From JBDKTK01 sp039680225 (lineage in GTDB: Bacteria; Desulfobacterota; Syntrophia; Syntrophales; UBA4778): DNA of 29,601 nucleotides. The translations under genes and the position numbers were made by a program. The notes under the pieces are model-generated. The model saw nothing but the letters and a program-made list of their open reading frames with translations. It made no database searches and was not told where the DNA came from. Of this stretch, positions 15,916 through 24,424 are shown piece by piece; the first letter of the stretch is position 1, and the number at the start of each line of letters is the position of its first letter. Location of the stretch: assembly GCA_039680225.1 (NCBI GenBank), contig JBDKTK010000234.1, forward strand, positions 1 to 29,601. Reading direction: 5' to 3'.

Positions 15916-17538
15916 TCAGCTTTCTTCTTCCTTCGTTTGCAGGATGATCGTCCCCTCGTTGAGCCGGATCATCTCCGTGTCCTTGCTCGAAGTGCGGGTG
16001 ATCGTCAGCCGGGGCTTGTCATCCGAGTAGACATGGTCGATGGAAGTCTTGCTGTCTTTGCCCTTGCCCATTACGATCTGGTTGCCCTGGCTTTCCATGG
16101 GCAGCTTCGCATCGGCGCGCCAGTCGAGGAAGCGCACGATTTCGGCTGCATGGAGATAAAGGGCGATGAGGGCCTTCTCGTTCTTGTAGGGCGTGAAATA
16201 GAAATGGCCCGAATCGAAGAACGGCCCGAACGGAACGATGACCGCCTTGTTGTCGAAGACGGGGAGCTTCACCTTCAGCATGTCTATCTTGGTCTGTTCG
16301 TCCTGGTATATCTGGTATGTTTCCTCCTCGTCCTTGCCCTGCTCGCTGATGATCGTCCCCTCGACGCAGACGGGGTAGACCGGGTCCCGAAACGAAGGCA
16401 GGTTGGGCGCGGCCTCGTCCTTCAATTCCAGCCTCGATGTCATGTCCACCCGGTACGTCGAATACGGCATGTTGTGGTCGGCGTCCGGCCCTTCGTCGGC
16501 GGCCGCGGCCCGGATGGAAATATCGCACACGCGGTATTCCCTGCCCTTCAGGAAATTGGACTTGCTCCAGAGCCCGCCCTCCATCTCGACGATGACGTCC
16601 GGCAGGTAGGTCAGCAGCGGGAAGCGCTTGTGGACAAGGTGAAGGTCATGGTCGCGGTCCCTGTTCTTTCCCGATTCCAGGTCAAAGACCTTGTCGAAGT
16701 CGGCGGCCACGGGCTCGCGCACCACGATGTCGCGCCAGACGCCGTCCACGGCGGCATCGAGCTTGCCCTCCTTCGGCGCCGTCGCCGGGACGACCCCGTT
16801 GATCAGCCTCACGTTGTGCATCCGCGGCGACGGGAACTCTATCCCGTAACCCTCGACCTCCAGGCCGCTCAGTGTTTCCGCCTTGCCGGCCTGCGGCTTC
16901 TTTTCGGAAAGCGTGTACTGGTTGTCGGCCGCGCTGTACGTGAAGGCACCGTTGTTGGACGCCGCATACCAGACGACAAAATCGTAAAAGCTGACGGGCG
17001 TTTCCCGGCCGCCCGGCGACAGCATGCAGATCGGGTGCTTGTCGTCCAGGGCCTTCCAGTCGTATTTTATTTCCGCGCCCGGCGCCTTGCCCTTGTCCAG
17101 GAGCTCCCTGACGCTGGAGTCGGTCAGCAGGACGCAGGGGAAATGCCGGGCCCACAGGGCGGCGGCGGGATCAGTGAAATTTATCCGGTAGAGCCGGTAA
17201 AGGACGGGTTTTTCCCTGACCTTTATGTCTTCCAGGACGAATTCCCGCAGGAGGGCCTTTTTCACGGCTATCCCCTGCAATACGAGGGGATCGGGGTCCG
17301 CGCCCTTCGGCCTGATATGGGGCTTTATTTCCAGCCTGGCCCTGATCTCGCCGGGCTTGATGAACTCCGGGAAGATCTTGTCCTTGCCGGTTTCGGAGGA
17401 TACCCAGAAATTCAGAACGGCCTCGAAGCCGTAAGGGCGGACGCTGACATCAATAAATTTTACATTGGCGCCCGGGACATCGAAATCCTGTTTGCCAATG
17501 GTCAGCTTCAGTTTCATCTCCAGGGAATCGTCAAACAT
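15916..17538 (-). CDS. vgrG: VgrG spike body (gp27-like plus OB fold), lacking long needle
   Basis: The product has 540 residues. The first two thirds resemble a gp27-like trimerising barrel (MKLKLTIGKQDFDVPGANVK, then the PVLYRLYRINFTDPAAALWA segment and the FYDFVVWYAAS region). An OB-like domain follows at about 390-480 (YPVCVEGTIISEQGKDEEET, VKLPVFDNKAVIVPFGPFFD), then a short MESQGNQIVMGKGKDS stretch and IRLNEGTIILQT, where the beta-helix should begin; the chain stops there. The next gene supplies a needle-like helix. The start overlaps tssE by eight bases. The position among tssE, tssF and tssK fits a structural, not orphan, VgrG. Sequence is divergent, so a generic baseplate-hub name would also be acceptable. 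Confidence 0.75.
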   Translation of the reverse strand: MFDDSLEMKLKLTIGKQDFDVPGANVKFIDVSVRPYGFEAVLNFWVSSETGKDKIFPEFIKPGEIRARLEIKPHIRPKGADPDPLVLQGIAVKKALLREFVLEDIKVREKPVLYRLYRINFTDPAAALWARHFPCVLLTDSSVRELLDKGKAPGAEIKYDWKALDDKHPICMLSPGGRETPVSFYDFVVWYAASNNGAFTYSAADNQYTLSEKKPQAGKAETLSGLEVEGYGIEFPSPRMHNVRLINGVVPATAPKEGKLDAAVDGVWRDIVVREPVAADFDKVFDLESGKNRDRDHDLHLVHKRFPLLTYLPDVIVEMEGGLWSKSNFLKGREYRVCDISIRAAAADEGPDADHNMPYSTYRVDMTSRLELKDEAAPNLPSFRDPVYPVCVEGTIISEQGKDEEETYQIYQDEQTKIDMLKVKLPVFDNKAVIVPFGPFFDSGHFYFTPYKNEKALIALYLHAAEIVRFLDWRADAKLPMESQGNQIVMGKGKDSKTSIDHVYSDDKPRLTITRTSSKDTEMIRLNEGTIILQTKEEES

Positions 17539-17926
17539 CGGCCGCCTCGCTTCCCGGGTTCCTCACCTTGAAATTGCTGTAAATCGAATTGAACTCCATC
17601 ACCAGCGCCTGCCTGGTCTCCTTCAGGTAACACCTGATGCTGAAGGAGATGCGGAAAGGGTCATTGTTGTCCTCGACCGTGATCTCCTCGATCTGGAGCC
17701 GGGGCTCGTAGCATTCGATGTTGTCCTTGACCTCCTGCATGATTACCTTCACGAGCACATCGCGCGAGGTGTATTCATTGAGGTCGCTGATCCCGAAATC
17801 CTTGACGAAACTGCCGTAGCCCCGCTTGGTATTCAGTATCCGGTTGAGGTTTTCCACGATCCTGCCGAGATCGTCGCTCCTGCCCCTGCCGGGCGCACTG
17901 GAAGTCTTTCCCCAGAAAAGGGACAT
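17531..17926 (-). CDS. tssE: T6SS baseplate protein TssE (gp25-like)
   Basis: The 131-residue product has the gp25 signature: an N-terminal helix IVENLNRILNTKRGYGSFVKDFGISDLNEY, matching the family nLxxLLNTR..G and dyGl segments, then a middle helix and strands ECYEPRLQIEEITV and FRISFSIRCYL. TssE is the wedge subunit that contacts the first sheath ring. The usual EPRL-type motif is present near residue 93. Size fits. It starts 21 bases after tssK ends and overlaps the vgrG start. Confidence 0.92.
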   Translation of the reverse strand: MSLFWGKTSSAPGRGRSDDLGRIVENLNRILNTKRGYGSFVKDFGISDLNEYTSRDVLVKVIMQEVKDNIECYEPRLQIEEITVEDNNDPFRISFSIRCYLKETRQALVMEFNSIYSNFKVRNPGSEAADV

Positions 17927-17947
17927 CGCCGTCTTCCTTCCCGATCC

Positions 17948-19186
17948 CTAACTGCGCCAGAACAGGTAAAAGTCCGTGTCCTTCAGTTCCGGCCTGTTGT
18001 AGAACGCCACATTTTTCTCATTGAGCGCATAGTCCCACTCCTCGCCCTCGCTGATGAGATAGAACTCGACTTCGGCGCCGAAGGCATGGCGGAAGGACGG
18101 ATGCTCGACTTTCTTGAAGGGGATGCCCTTGAGCGCCATCTTGTGGACGGTGGGCAGCCTGGAGAGGCTCGCCAGCTTCACGTCCGCGAGGGAGACCTGC
18201 TGGATCACGAGGTTTTTCTGGACGAGCAGGTAGATGCCGCTCGCCTTGCGGACCTCGTCGGGCAGGGCCACCCGGTAAATATTGTCCTTGAATTCAAAGG
18301 GCAGGTACGGCGGCTTGCTCTTGATGATCTGCAGCTGCTTTTCGAGCAGCCCGATGATCCTGTAAATGAATGCCAGGTTGTTGTGGGTATAAGGCATGGT
18401 GACGTTTTCCGGCGCCACCGCCCGGTAATAGCACACGTCGGTATAAAGGCTGAGCAGCCCCTCGTAAAGGTAAAACGGGTGCAGGTGGACCTCGGCAAAG
18501 ACGTTGCCGATCAGCCGCTGCAGGGAATAGATGGCCCTCAGGCACTGCTTGACGGCAGTCAGCGCGTCCCCGCTCAGGTAGGAGACGGCATCCATGTAGA
18601 GGTTGTACTGGAAGTTCTCGAGCGATTCGCTCAGCTCCCGGAGCTCTTTCTGGAGGAAAGGCGACGTGCCGAGTTTCAGCAGGGGCGGGATGTAGTCCGC
18701 CGAGAAATTCCAGGCGCCGTCGGGCCCCTTCTCGAATTCCGCCAGCTTCAGCGTCTCGCCGGCATCCGGGTAGTCCTGCTCGGAAGAGAGGGCCACGCGG
18801 TTGAGCCGCCTGGGGATGCTCGCTTCGTCCTCTGTTTCGATGTCCCCCGCATCGCCCTGCCCGAGGGCGGCATCGAGGACGTGGAGGTACAGGGGGACCC
18901 TGGTCTTGCCGGGGTTGTTCAAATTGAACGGGGCGGCCTGGGCGTTGCCCGGCACGACTATGAGTTTGCCCGAAGGCATGAAGACCTCTATCTCTTTAAT
19001 CGAGAAGAGACCTTCGCGCAGAAGGTCCTCAATGAGTTTCAGGGACGCAATGCCGTAAAAAGGCAGGCCCTGCATCCTGAACCTCAGGGCGACGTCCTCC
19101 AGGAGGGCGTCCTCCTGGGCCATCAGGTGCTCCGGCAGGAGGGTCTGCCCCATCCTCCAGTTGACTCTCGCAAGCTTCTTGTTCAT
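17948..19186 (-). CDS. tssK: T6SS baseplate protein TssK
   Basis: This 412-residue protein opens with the TssK signature VNWRMGQTLLPEHLMAQEDA (family: V.W.eG.fL.PqHfQ..d) and continues through the shoulder region with LSLYTDVCYYRAV and a C-terminal receptor-binding-like domain (HMALKGIPFKK, FYLISEGEEWDYAL). TssK trimers link the baseplate to TssL and TssM. I chose the ATG at 19184-19186, with GGTGGA ten bases upstream; an in-frame GTG five codons earlier (19201) has no site. A 13-bp hairpin lies in the spacer that separates it from the upstream hcp-like gene. Confidence 0.92.
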   Translation of the reverse strand: MNKKLARVNWRMGQTLLPEHLMAQEDALLEDVALRFRMQGLPFYGIASLKLIEDLLREGLFSIKEIEVFMPSGKLIVVPGNAQAAPFNLNNPGKTRVPLYLHVLDAALGQGDAGDIETEDEASIPRRLNRVALSSEQDYPDAGETLKLAEFEKGPDGAWNFSADYIPPLLKLGTSPFLQKELRELSESLENFQYNLYMDAVSYLSGDALTAVKQCLRAIYSLQRLIGNVFAEVHLHPFYLYEGLLSLYTDVCYYRAVAPENVTMPYTHNNLAFIYRIIGLLEKQLQIIKSKPPYLPFEFKDNIYRVALPDEVRKASGIYLLVQKNLVIQQVSLADVKLASLSRLPTVHKMALKGIPFKKVEHPSFRHAFGAEVEFYLISEGEEWDYALNEKNVAFYNRPELKDTDFYLFWRS

Positions 19187-19218
19187 GAGTAAAAAATCCA
19201 CCGTGATTATGCCGGCAT

Positions 19219-19252
19219 CGTATTTCCCCTCTCCAGACTGAGGGGAAATACG
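19219..19252 (-). promoter_or_regulatory. Perfect 13-bp stem-loop between hcp-like gene and tssK
   Basis: CGTATTTCCCCTC and its exact reverse complement GAGGGGAAATACG flank an 8-base loop. It begins about 70 bases after the hcp-like stop and ends about 33 bases before the tssK start. No U-run follows on the minus strand, so it is more likely a 3'-end stabiliser or partial terminator that lets the tube gene be made in excess over the baseplate genes. A perfect 10-bp palindrome, ATGCCGGCAT, lies directly beside it at 19209-19218. Confidence 0.8.
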
Positions 19253-19323
19253 CGCGGCAATCTGTGTTCACTGGTTATAAACTGCCGGGCGAACGGCCGA
19301 CAAGACGCCGCACCGGCAATTCG

Positions 19324-19899
19324 CTACTTCATGGGCACGCCCCACCTCATGACCATCTTGTTCTTGACGGACGTCGCCACGAAAAGCTGCTGCTCCGAAC
19401 TCTGTTCGACCGGCATGGCCCCGATGGTGAAGGAGAAGTTTTTCGGAGACTCGACTTCCGACGAGGCGTCCGTTGCAATCCGGATCACGAGGTCGCCGCC
19501 GGATTTCAAAATGAGCGCATTGAGGTCCTTGTTGTCCGTATGGAAGCACTTGAAGTACTTTTTGTCCGCGGGATCGTAATTGTAGATATTGAATTTAAAT
19601 GTGAGGTTGGTGTTGGAAAGGCTTTTCAGCGTCATGTCGTAGATCGAGACCTTGTTTTTATTTGAAACCTGGCAGTCCATGATGATCGGCTGCGCATATC
19701 CGCCCGCCCACGAGATGTTGGTCATGACCCCGACTACCGTGACATTCTTCTTATTGTCTTCGGGATCGGTCACCTCGATGTCGGCCTCCAGTTTCTGGTC
19801 GCCGACCTTGCAGGCCGTCAGGTGCCCGACTACGATCTGTTCGTCTTTCTTGAAATTGAAACCCTGCTCCGCGCTGCAGTAGAAATTCAGCTCTGCCAT
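19324..19899 (-). CDS. Hcp-like tube protein (divergent)
   Basis: The 191-residue protein follows tssC by 67 bases, the normal place of hcp, and has an excellent AAGGAG site, as expected of an abundant tube subunit. It is rich in beta strands (VVGHLTACKVGDQKLEADIE, VVGVMTNISWAGGYAQPIIM, VSIYDMTLKSLSNTNLTFKF) and has no signal peptide or membrane helix. It does not show a classical Hcp N-terminus (the GES.D...H...I pattern), so assignment rests on context, size and fold style. The stem-loop after it fits high transcript dosage. Other sheath-associated small proteins remain possible. Confidence 0.6.
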   Translation of the reverse strand: MAELNFYCSAEQGFNFKKDEQIVVGHLTACKVGDQKLEADIEVTDPEDNKKNVTVVGVMTNISWAGGYAQPIIMDCQVSNKNKVSIYDMTLKSLSNTNLTFKFNIYNYDPADKKYFKCFHTDNKDLNALILKSGGDLVIRIATDASSEVESPKNFSFTIGAMPVEQSSEQQLFVATSVKNKMVMRWGVPMK

Positions 19900-19966
19900 T
19901 GATGTTCTCCTTTATTTGTATTCGGTCGTATTATGCATTCATGTTTGCCGCAGCCTTTGAGCCGGA

Positions 19967-21481
19967 TCATGCGCCGCCGAGGCGCGTATCCATCTTCAGT
20001 TCGCAATCCATGCCTTCGAACTGGATATGGGGCAGGACGGAGACGCTGCAGTCATACCAGCCCACCATGCCCGGACGCTCCTTGACTTCCACGGACGCCG
20101 CCTTGAACGGATAGAACCTCAACGTCAGCTCGTCCGGGTCGACGACGGTCGTGACATACTGGAATATCCAGTTTTCCAGGGTGTTCTTGATATACTGCGC
20201 GTCGGCGCTGCTGCCGATGTTGTCCCTCATGATCGATTTCACATAATGGGCCAGCCGGGTGATCGAAAAAGTATAGGAAAGGTTCGTGACCAGCTGAGCG
20301 TTCTCCGAATCCTTCGGGTCTTTGTACTTCTTGGGCTTCTTGATCGACTGGCAGCTGAAGAAGCACGCGTCGGCCGTGCCCTTGCGGTAGATCAGGGGCA
20401 TGAAGCCGGAATTGGCGAATTCCAGTTCGCGGTAGTCGGGGATCGCCATCTCGACGGGGATCTTGATCTCCTCCTCGCCGCGGATATTGAAGGTGTGCAC
20501 CGGCAGCCCGGTGACCAGCCCGCCGCCCTTGGGCCCGCGCAGGTACTGGCACCAGCCCGACTGGGCGAAGGACTTGACCATGTTCTGGGCAAAGAGCATG
20601 GTGGCGCTTCCCCAGACGTAGTCCTCGTCGTTGTTGCCCATCACCTTTTCCCGGAACGAGATTTCCCGGCACGGGTTGGTGTCCGGGTCATAGGGGAGCC
20701 GCGTGACGTACCGGGGCAGGGTGAGCCCGATATAGGCGGCCTGCTCGGTGTTGCGCAGCTTGTTCCAGGCGCCGTATTTCGGATGGTTCATGAGGCCTTC
20801 CAGGTCCTTGATGGCGGACAGTTCCTCGATCGAGCTGCAGCCGAAGAACCTGGGGCCGGCGGTGCCGATGAACGGGGCATGGCTTGCCGCCGCGACCTTC
20901 CCCATTGTCGTGAGCCAGAAGATGTCGTCCGGCGTGTTCTCGAAATCATAGAGGCCCAGGATCGAGCCGAAGGGCTTCCCGCCGTACTGGTCGTATTCGG
21001 CGACATAGACCTTCTTGAACAGGGCGCTGCCGGTGATGTCGACCGCGTTGGCCTCGAAGTCCTCAAAAAGCTCGTCCTTGCCGACGTCCAGCAGGTCGAT
21101 CATGATGTCGGCCTTGAAGTTCGTGTTCAGCACCAGGTCGTTGATGGAGCGCCAGGTGGATTCCACGATTTTGAATTTTTCATTATGGATGATCTCGTTG
21201 ATCTGCGCGGTGACGATCTCGTCGATGCCGGAGATGAGTTTCTGGATGCTGCCCTTGTCCAGGCGTTTGGACGACTTGTCCACGTTCAGCAGCAGCGCCG
21301 CCATCCCGGACAGGAAGCGGTCTTCATCGCTGATGTCCTCCCTGACGACCTGCAGGTTGTCCTGGATCATCGGGACTGGTTGTTTCCGATCGGTACTCAG
21401 GCGCATGCTGGAGAGAAAGCGCTTGACATCGAGTTCTTCGGCGGTTTTCACTTCGGTCTTTTCTAATTTTTTTTCAGCCAT
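19967..21481 (-). CDS. tssC: T6SS contractile sheath large subunit TssC (VipB)
   Basis: The 504-residue protein is a clear TssC: IDEIVTAQINEIIHNEKFKIVESTWRSI near 85-115 (the family's H.p.fq.lE..WRgL segment), the PFGSILGLYDFEN region, then AASHAPFIGTAGPRFFG, and a C-terminal LENWIFQYVTTVVDP (family: l..Wl..Yv). With TssB it forms the cytoplasmic sheath whose contraction drives the spike. The ATG has GGGGTG seven bases upstream and lies ten bases after the tssB stop, so the two are co-translated. A late GWYDCSVSVLPHIQFEGMDC strand matches the usual end. Confidence 0.97.
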   Translation of the reverse strand: MAEKKLEKTEVKTAEELDVKRFLSSMRLSTDRKQPVPMIQDNLQVVREDISDEDRFLSGMAALLLNVDKSSKRLDKGSIQKLISGIDEIVTAQINEIIHNEKFKIVESTWRSINDLVLNTNFKADIMIDLLDVGKDELFEDFEANAVDITGSALFKKVYVAEYDQYGGKPFGSILGLYDFENTPDDIFWLTTMGKVAAASHAPFIGTAGPRFFGCSSIEELSAIKDLEGLMNHPKYGAWNKLRNTEQAAYIGLTLPRYVTRLPYDPDTNPCREISFREKVMGNNDEDYVWGSATMLFAQNMVKSFAQSGWCQYLRGPKGGGLVTGLPVHTFNIRGEEEIKIPVEMAIPDYRELEFANSGFMPLIYRKGTADACFFSCQSIKKPKKYKDPKDSENAQLVTNLSYTFSITRLAHYVKSIMRDNIGSSADAQYIKNTLENWIFQYVTTVVDPDELTLRFYPFKAASVEVKERPGMVGWYDCSVSVLPHIQFEGMDCELKMDTRLGGA

Positions 21482-21491
21482 GTCGTCACCC

Positions 21492-22010
21492 CTATTTCTC
21501 GCCCAGATTCAGTTTGAGACTCTGATAATCCTTCAGCTGTTCCAGCATCTTCGCCAGCGCCTCCTCGTTGCCCATGAGGTCGTTGAGCAGCTTCCGGAAT
21601 TCTTTCCTGTTGTCCACGTTGGAGATTACCTCTTCCAGGAGTTTCTTTATCTGGAGGATCCCTTTGAGCTTGGGCACGTGCCTGGCGATCTCATCCGGCG
21701 AAAAGGACTTGATGCTCTCGATGGGGATGTCGACGTTCATATCGTCGGAATTCTGCGGATCAATCTTGTTGCCGACAGCAAACTTGAGGGACATGCCCAT
21801 GTCCTTCATCACGGCATCGAGATTGGTGCCGTCGAGGGTGCGCAGCCGCCTTTCCTCAAGGTCCAGTTTGCGGTCATTGGAGGCGCCCTGCGACAAGTCT
21901 CCTGCTACCAGCAGCCTCAAGGGCAGGGCAACGTCTTCGGGTTTCCCCTGGATCTCCGTCCGATACCTTAGCGTTAGTCGTGATTTGGGAATTTCGTCCT
22001 GAATGGCCAT
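21492..22010 (-). CDS. tssB: T6SS contractile sheath small subunit TssB (VipA)
   Basis: The 172-residue product matches TssB: KSRLTLRYRTEIQGKPEDV, then LPLRLLVAGDLS (family: lPl.llvlGDfs), NLDAVMKDMGMSLKFAVGNK, and IPIESIKSFSPDEIARHVPKLKGI (family: l.f.smddF.Pe.va.qvp.L). Its C-terminal helix carries RKLLNDLMGNEEALAKMLEQ. TssB-TssC heterodimers make the sheath. It has a strong AAGGAGG site and starts what appears to be a separately promoted block, after an AT-rich spacer. Confidence 0.97.
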   Translation of the reverse strand: MAIQDEIPKSRLTLRYRTEIQGKPEDVALPLRLLVAGDLSQGASNDRKLDLEERRLRTLDGTNLDAVMKDMGMSLKFAVGNKIDPQNSDDMNVDIPIESIKSFSPDEIARHVPKLKGILQIKKLLEEVISNVDNRKEFRKLLNDLMGNEEALAKMLEQLKDYQSLKLNLGEK

Positions 22011-22044
22011 GTGATCCTCCTTCTCAACTTATTTTGAGCAACTG

Positions 22045-22074
22045 TTTATAAGAAAACCAATTAACTATCTGTAA
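22045..22074 (-). promoter_or_regulatory. Candidate promoter for the tssB-to-tssA block
   Basis: Within the 146-base AT-rich spacer ahead of tssB, the minus strand has TTACAG (22069-22074) and, 18 bases later, TATAAA (22045-22050). The -10 is good, the -35 moderate. The spacer is the longest gap in the minus-strand T6SS block, which supports a second promoter here. The match is by eye only. Confidence 0.4.
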
Positions 22075-22156
22075 AACGTTGATAATCATTCCAACTATTT
22101 TTTGCTAAATGTTTGTTTACAGCCTTATATCAACGCCCCCCGCTTATTTCAAGGTT

Positions 22157-23875
22157 TCAAGGCGCCGCCCGGAACTTCCCGTCGAGCAGACAGACCCTGA
22201 TCCTCGTTATCTCCTTGAAAGCCGGGTTGTCCATCCTCAGGGAAAGCCGTCCGGACAGATACTGGTCCCTGCACCATTCATGGTCGATCTGCATGTCGGG
22301 GAGGTACCGCGGATAGAGGGGCAGGAACTCGATCTTGTCGGGCAGGCAAGCCTCTCCCAGTCCGTCTTTGATTTCGGCCATGATTCTTGCTGCCGTTTTG
22401 CTTTTATCAACGGTCTGGACGCCGTGAAAGACCAGGAGGACGATGAGCCACGGATATGCCTGGTCGACCTGGGGTACGGCCGCGGCTGATAAATAGCAAC
22501 CCCTTAATGAGTCTTTCAGCACCTCGAGGACCTCGTTTTGCGGATAAACCATTCCCCCGCGATGGACCGCGTCAATCCCGCCGAACATCAGCTCGCCGCT
22601 GTGCCTCATTATTATGTCATGGCCCGGCTTCAATTCCTCATTCCCGGGGATGCCCGGTGCGGCCGCGGCAAAGTTGCCGAAATCCGCCAGGACCGGCGCG
22701 CCGGCCGCGTCGGAAAACTGCCAGCTGCTTCCAGGCGCCGGCAGCACATTCATGTGGGCGGCCCCTTTGCGCCTGGCGGACATCATTGTGCAGCCGCCCG
22801 CCGCCGGGTTCCACCTCATGTTGAATGAGTATGAGTTGAGGAGGTTGAGTTTCTTGATGAAGTGGTGCCAGGCGTCCATATCAGTCGCTTCCGCCGGGTT
22901 GCGGAACCAGGACTGCCAGGCGCCCGCGGCGTCAAACGGCCGGGCGGTCAAAATGTCCCGGACCTTTTTGGACACCCCGAATGCCTTCACCTTGTTATTT
23001 AAGGTCAGTTGCGGGCTCGCTTCGATATCTTCCGGTTTGAGATGTATATAAGTCGCGCCCGGCATCATACCCGCCATGATGAGCGAGGGGCAGGTCTCCA
23101 TGAAATCGAAACCTGGCGCGCAATATGCCTGCCCCGGTCCCAGGCCGAGGCAGAGCAGGCCGTCGCGCAGCGCGCCCAGGTAGGCCGTGTCGCTGATAAT
23201 TTCGACAGGCTCAAGACCTTCCGGGTTGGCGGGGTCGTAAACAGCTAAGACGGGGCTTCCGGATTTATAGACATGGCTGTCCCGGGGATCATCACTGAAG
23301 TAGCCGCCCTTGATTGCTTCGGGGATCATCCTTTCCCGCCAGGCTTTCAGTACGGGGAGGGCCCGGGCATCCGCGGCAATGAAAGGAGGATCGAGGGCGG
23401 CAAGCCGCCTCTGAATGAAACCGCTGCCCCGCTGCGGCAGGACCACGGCCTTGCACCCGGTCTTCAGCGCCGCGAACAGTTCCACGACGAGATCAAGGCC
23501 CAGCGGCCTGATGATGCAGACGGTCTCACCGGGCTTGAGCCCGGCCCCTTTCCAGATCGCCGCCCTGGCCGACACGCGGTCCCCCAGCTCCCGGTAAGAC
23601 AGGCTTTTAAAGCCGGAAGCCGGCTCGTACCAGCTCAATGCGGGATTGGAAAGATTCATGTTGCGGACAATGAAATCGTAGTAAAAATTGTACTGAGTGA
23701 ACAGGACGCTCGACAGCTTGACAGGCAGCAATTCATCCGCCGCGCCTTTGAGCGACCGCCAGAAACTCTCATTGTCCCGGTAACTGTTTTCGAGCCACTC
23801 CAGTTTGCCGCACGGCTGCTGGGAATCAAGGCGCAATTCATTTTCAATCGTGGCAATCTGAAGGTTCTTCTGCAT
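22157..23875 (-). CDS. Degenerate ANL (AMP-binding/acyl-CoA synthetase-like) protein in T6SS operon
   Basis: The 572-residue protein keeps the ANL superfamily frame: LSYRELGDRVSARAAIWKGA at 92-111, LKPGETVCIIRPLGLDLVVE, and near the C-terminus FGGIDAVHRGGMVYPQNEVL, matching the GR.DD.I...G..i...EIE hinge. Key catalytic pieces are lost. The adenylate P-loop TSGTTGxPKG aligns with DPANPEGLEPV at about 214-224, and the C-terminal lysine region aligns with LYPRYLPDMQIDHEW, with no GK. It is therefore probably not an active adenylating enzyme. It lies 30 bases after tssJ in the tssH-tssM-tssJ block. No standard T6SS role is known to me; structural, regulatory or acyl/nucleotide-sensing use is a guess. 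Confidence 0.78.
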   Translation of the reverse strand: MQKNLQIATIENELRLDSQQPCGKLEWLENSYRDNESFWRSLKGAADELLPVKLSSVLFTQYNFYYDFIVRNMNLSNPALSWYEPASGFKSLSYRELGDRVSARAAIWKGAGLKPGETVCIIRPLGLDLVVELFAALKTGCKAVVLPQRGSGFIQRRLAALDPPFIAADARALPVLKAWRERMIPEAIKGGYFSDDPRDSHVYKSGSPVLAVYDPANPEGLEPVEIISDTAYLGALRDGLLCLGLGPGQAYCAPGFDFMETCPSLIMAGMMPGATYIHLKPEDIEASPQLTLNNKVKAFGVSKKVRDILTARPFDAAGAWQSWFRNPAEATDMDAWHHFIKKLNLLNSYSFNMRWNPAAGGCTMMSARRKGAAHMNVLPAPGSSWQFSDAAGAPVLADFGNFAAAAPGIPGNEELKPGHDIIMRHSGELMFGGIDAVHRGGMVYPQNEVLEVLKDSLRGCYLSAAAVPQVDQAYPWLIVLLVFHGVQTVDKSKTAARIMAEIKDGLGEACLPDKIEFLPLYPRYLPDMQIDHEWCRDQYLSGRLSLRMDNPAFKEITRIRVCLLDGKFRAAP

Positions 23876-23905
23876 TCAAGTTCGTCCGGTTTCCAGGCCC
23901 TGCCG

Positions 23906-24370
23906 TCAATCGGCGGTTACTGCGACATTGTCGCATTCGAGGGCATTGCCCTTGATCCTGATCGTATATTTTTTCTCCAGCGGCGTCTCCAGGATCAGTC
24001 TCCAGCTCTTTCCCGGTTCCGAGAACATGCCGTAAACCCCGATATTCACATCGTCCGGCTTGTTTACATCCAGCGTGACCCTTTCTTTTCCTCCGGGCAG
24101 GATCACTCTCACCGCGAGCAGGCTCTTTTCGCGAGGCTCCGCATAAACCATATCGGCAACATCCGCATAGGTTTCCGTCAGGAAGGACTTCTTGCTCACT
24201 TCCCGGATCATCACATGGACAGGCCTCTCCCCGTTGGACTTCTCATCAGCCTGGAAATTGAAATCGATGGTTTTGATGTTCTTCGGACCGCCGCATCCCG
24301 ACATGCATACGACCAAACACGTCAAGAGGGCCGGAATCAACAGGAACCTTGATTTGATAACATAATGCAT
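23906..24370 (-). CDS. tssJ: T6SS outer-membrane lipoprotein TssJ
   Basis: The 154-residue protein has a lipoprotein signal: basic start, hydrophobic core FLLIPALLTCLVVC and lipobox MSGC with lipidation at C26. The mature part has the TssJ transthyretin-like layout: DFNFQADEKSNGERPVHVMI (family: d.N.d..g.a.pv.vriy.L), KKSFLTETYADVADM, and a late LEKKYTIRIKGNALECDN. TssJ anchors TssM to the outer membrane. I chose the ATG at 24370; a TTG one codon earlier is also open. It follows tssM by about 54 bases. Confidence 0.85.
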   Translation of the reverse strand: MHYVIKSRFLLIPALLTCLVVCMSGCGGPKNIKTIDFNFQADEKSNGERPVHVMIREVSKKSFLTETYADVADMVYAEPREKSLLAVRVILPGGKERVTLDVNKPDDVNIGVYGMFSEPGKSWRLILETPLEKKYTIRIKGNALECDNVAVTAD

Positions 24371-24424
24371 CAATGCGTCACCAGGGTCTCAAATCCTTGC
24401 CTTGCTCAAGATAAAGCTGCCGAA

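Noticed and set aside
15937..19192. Two very long plus-strand open frames opposite vgrG and tssK
   Set aside because: Both are antisense to clear T6SS genes and show no domain, start site or promoter.
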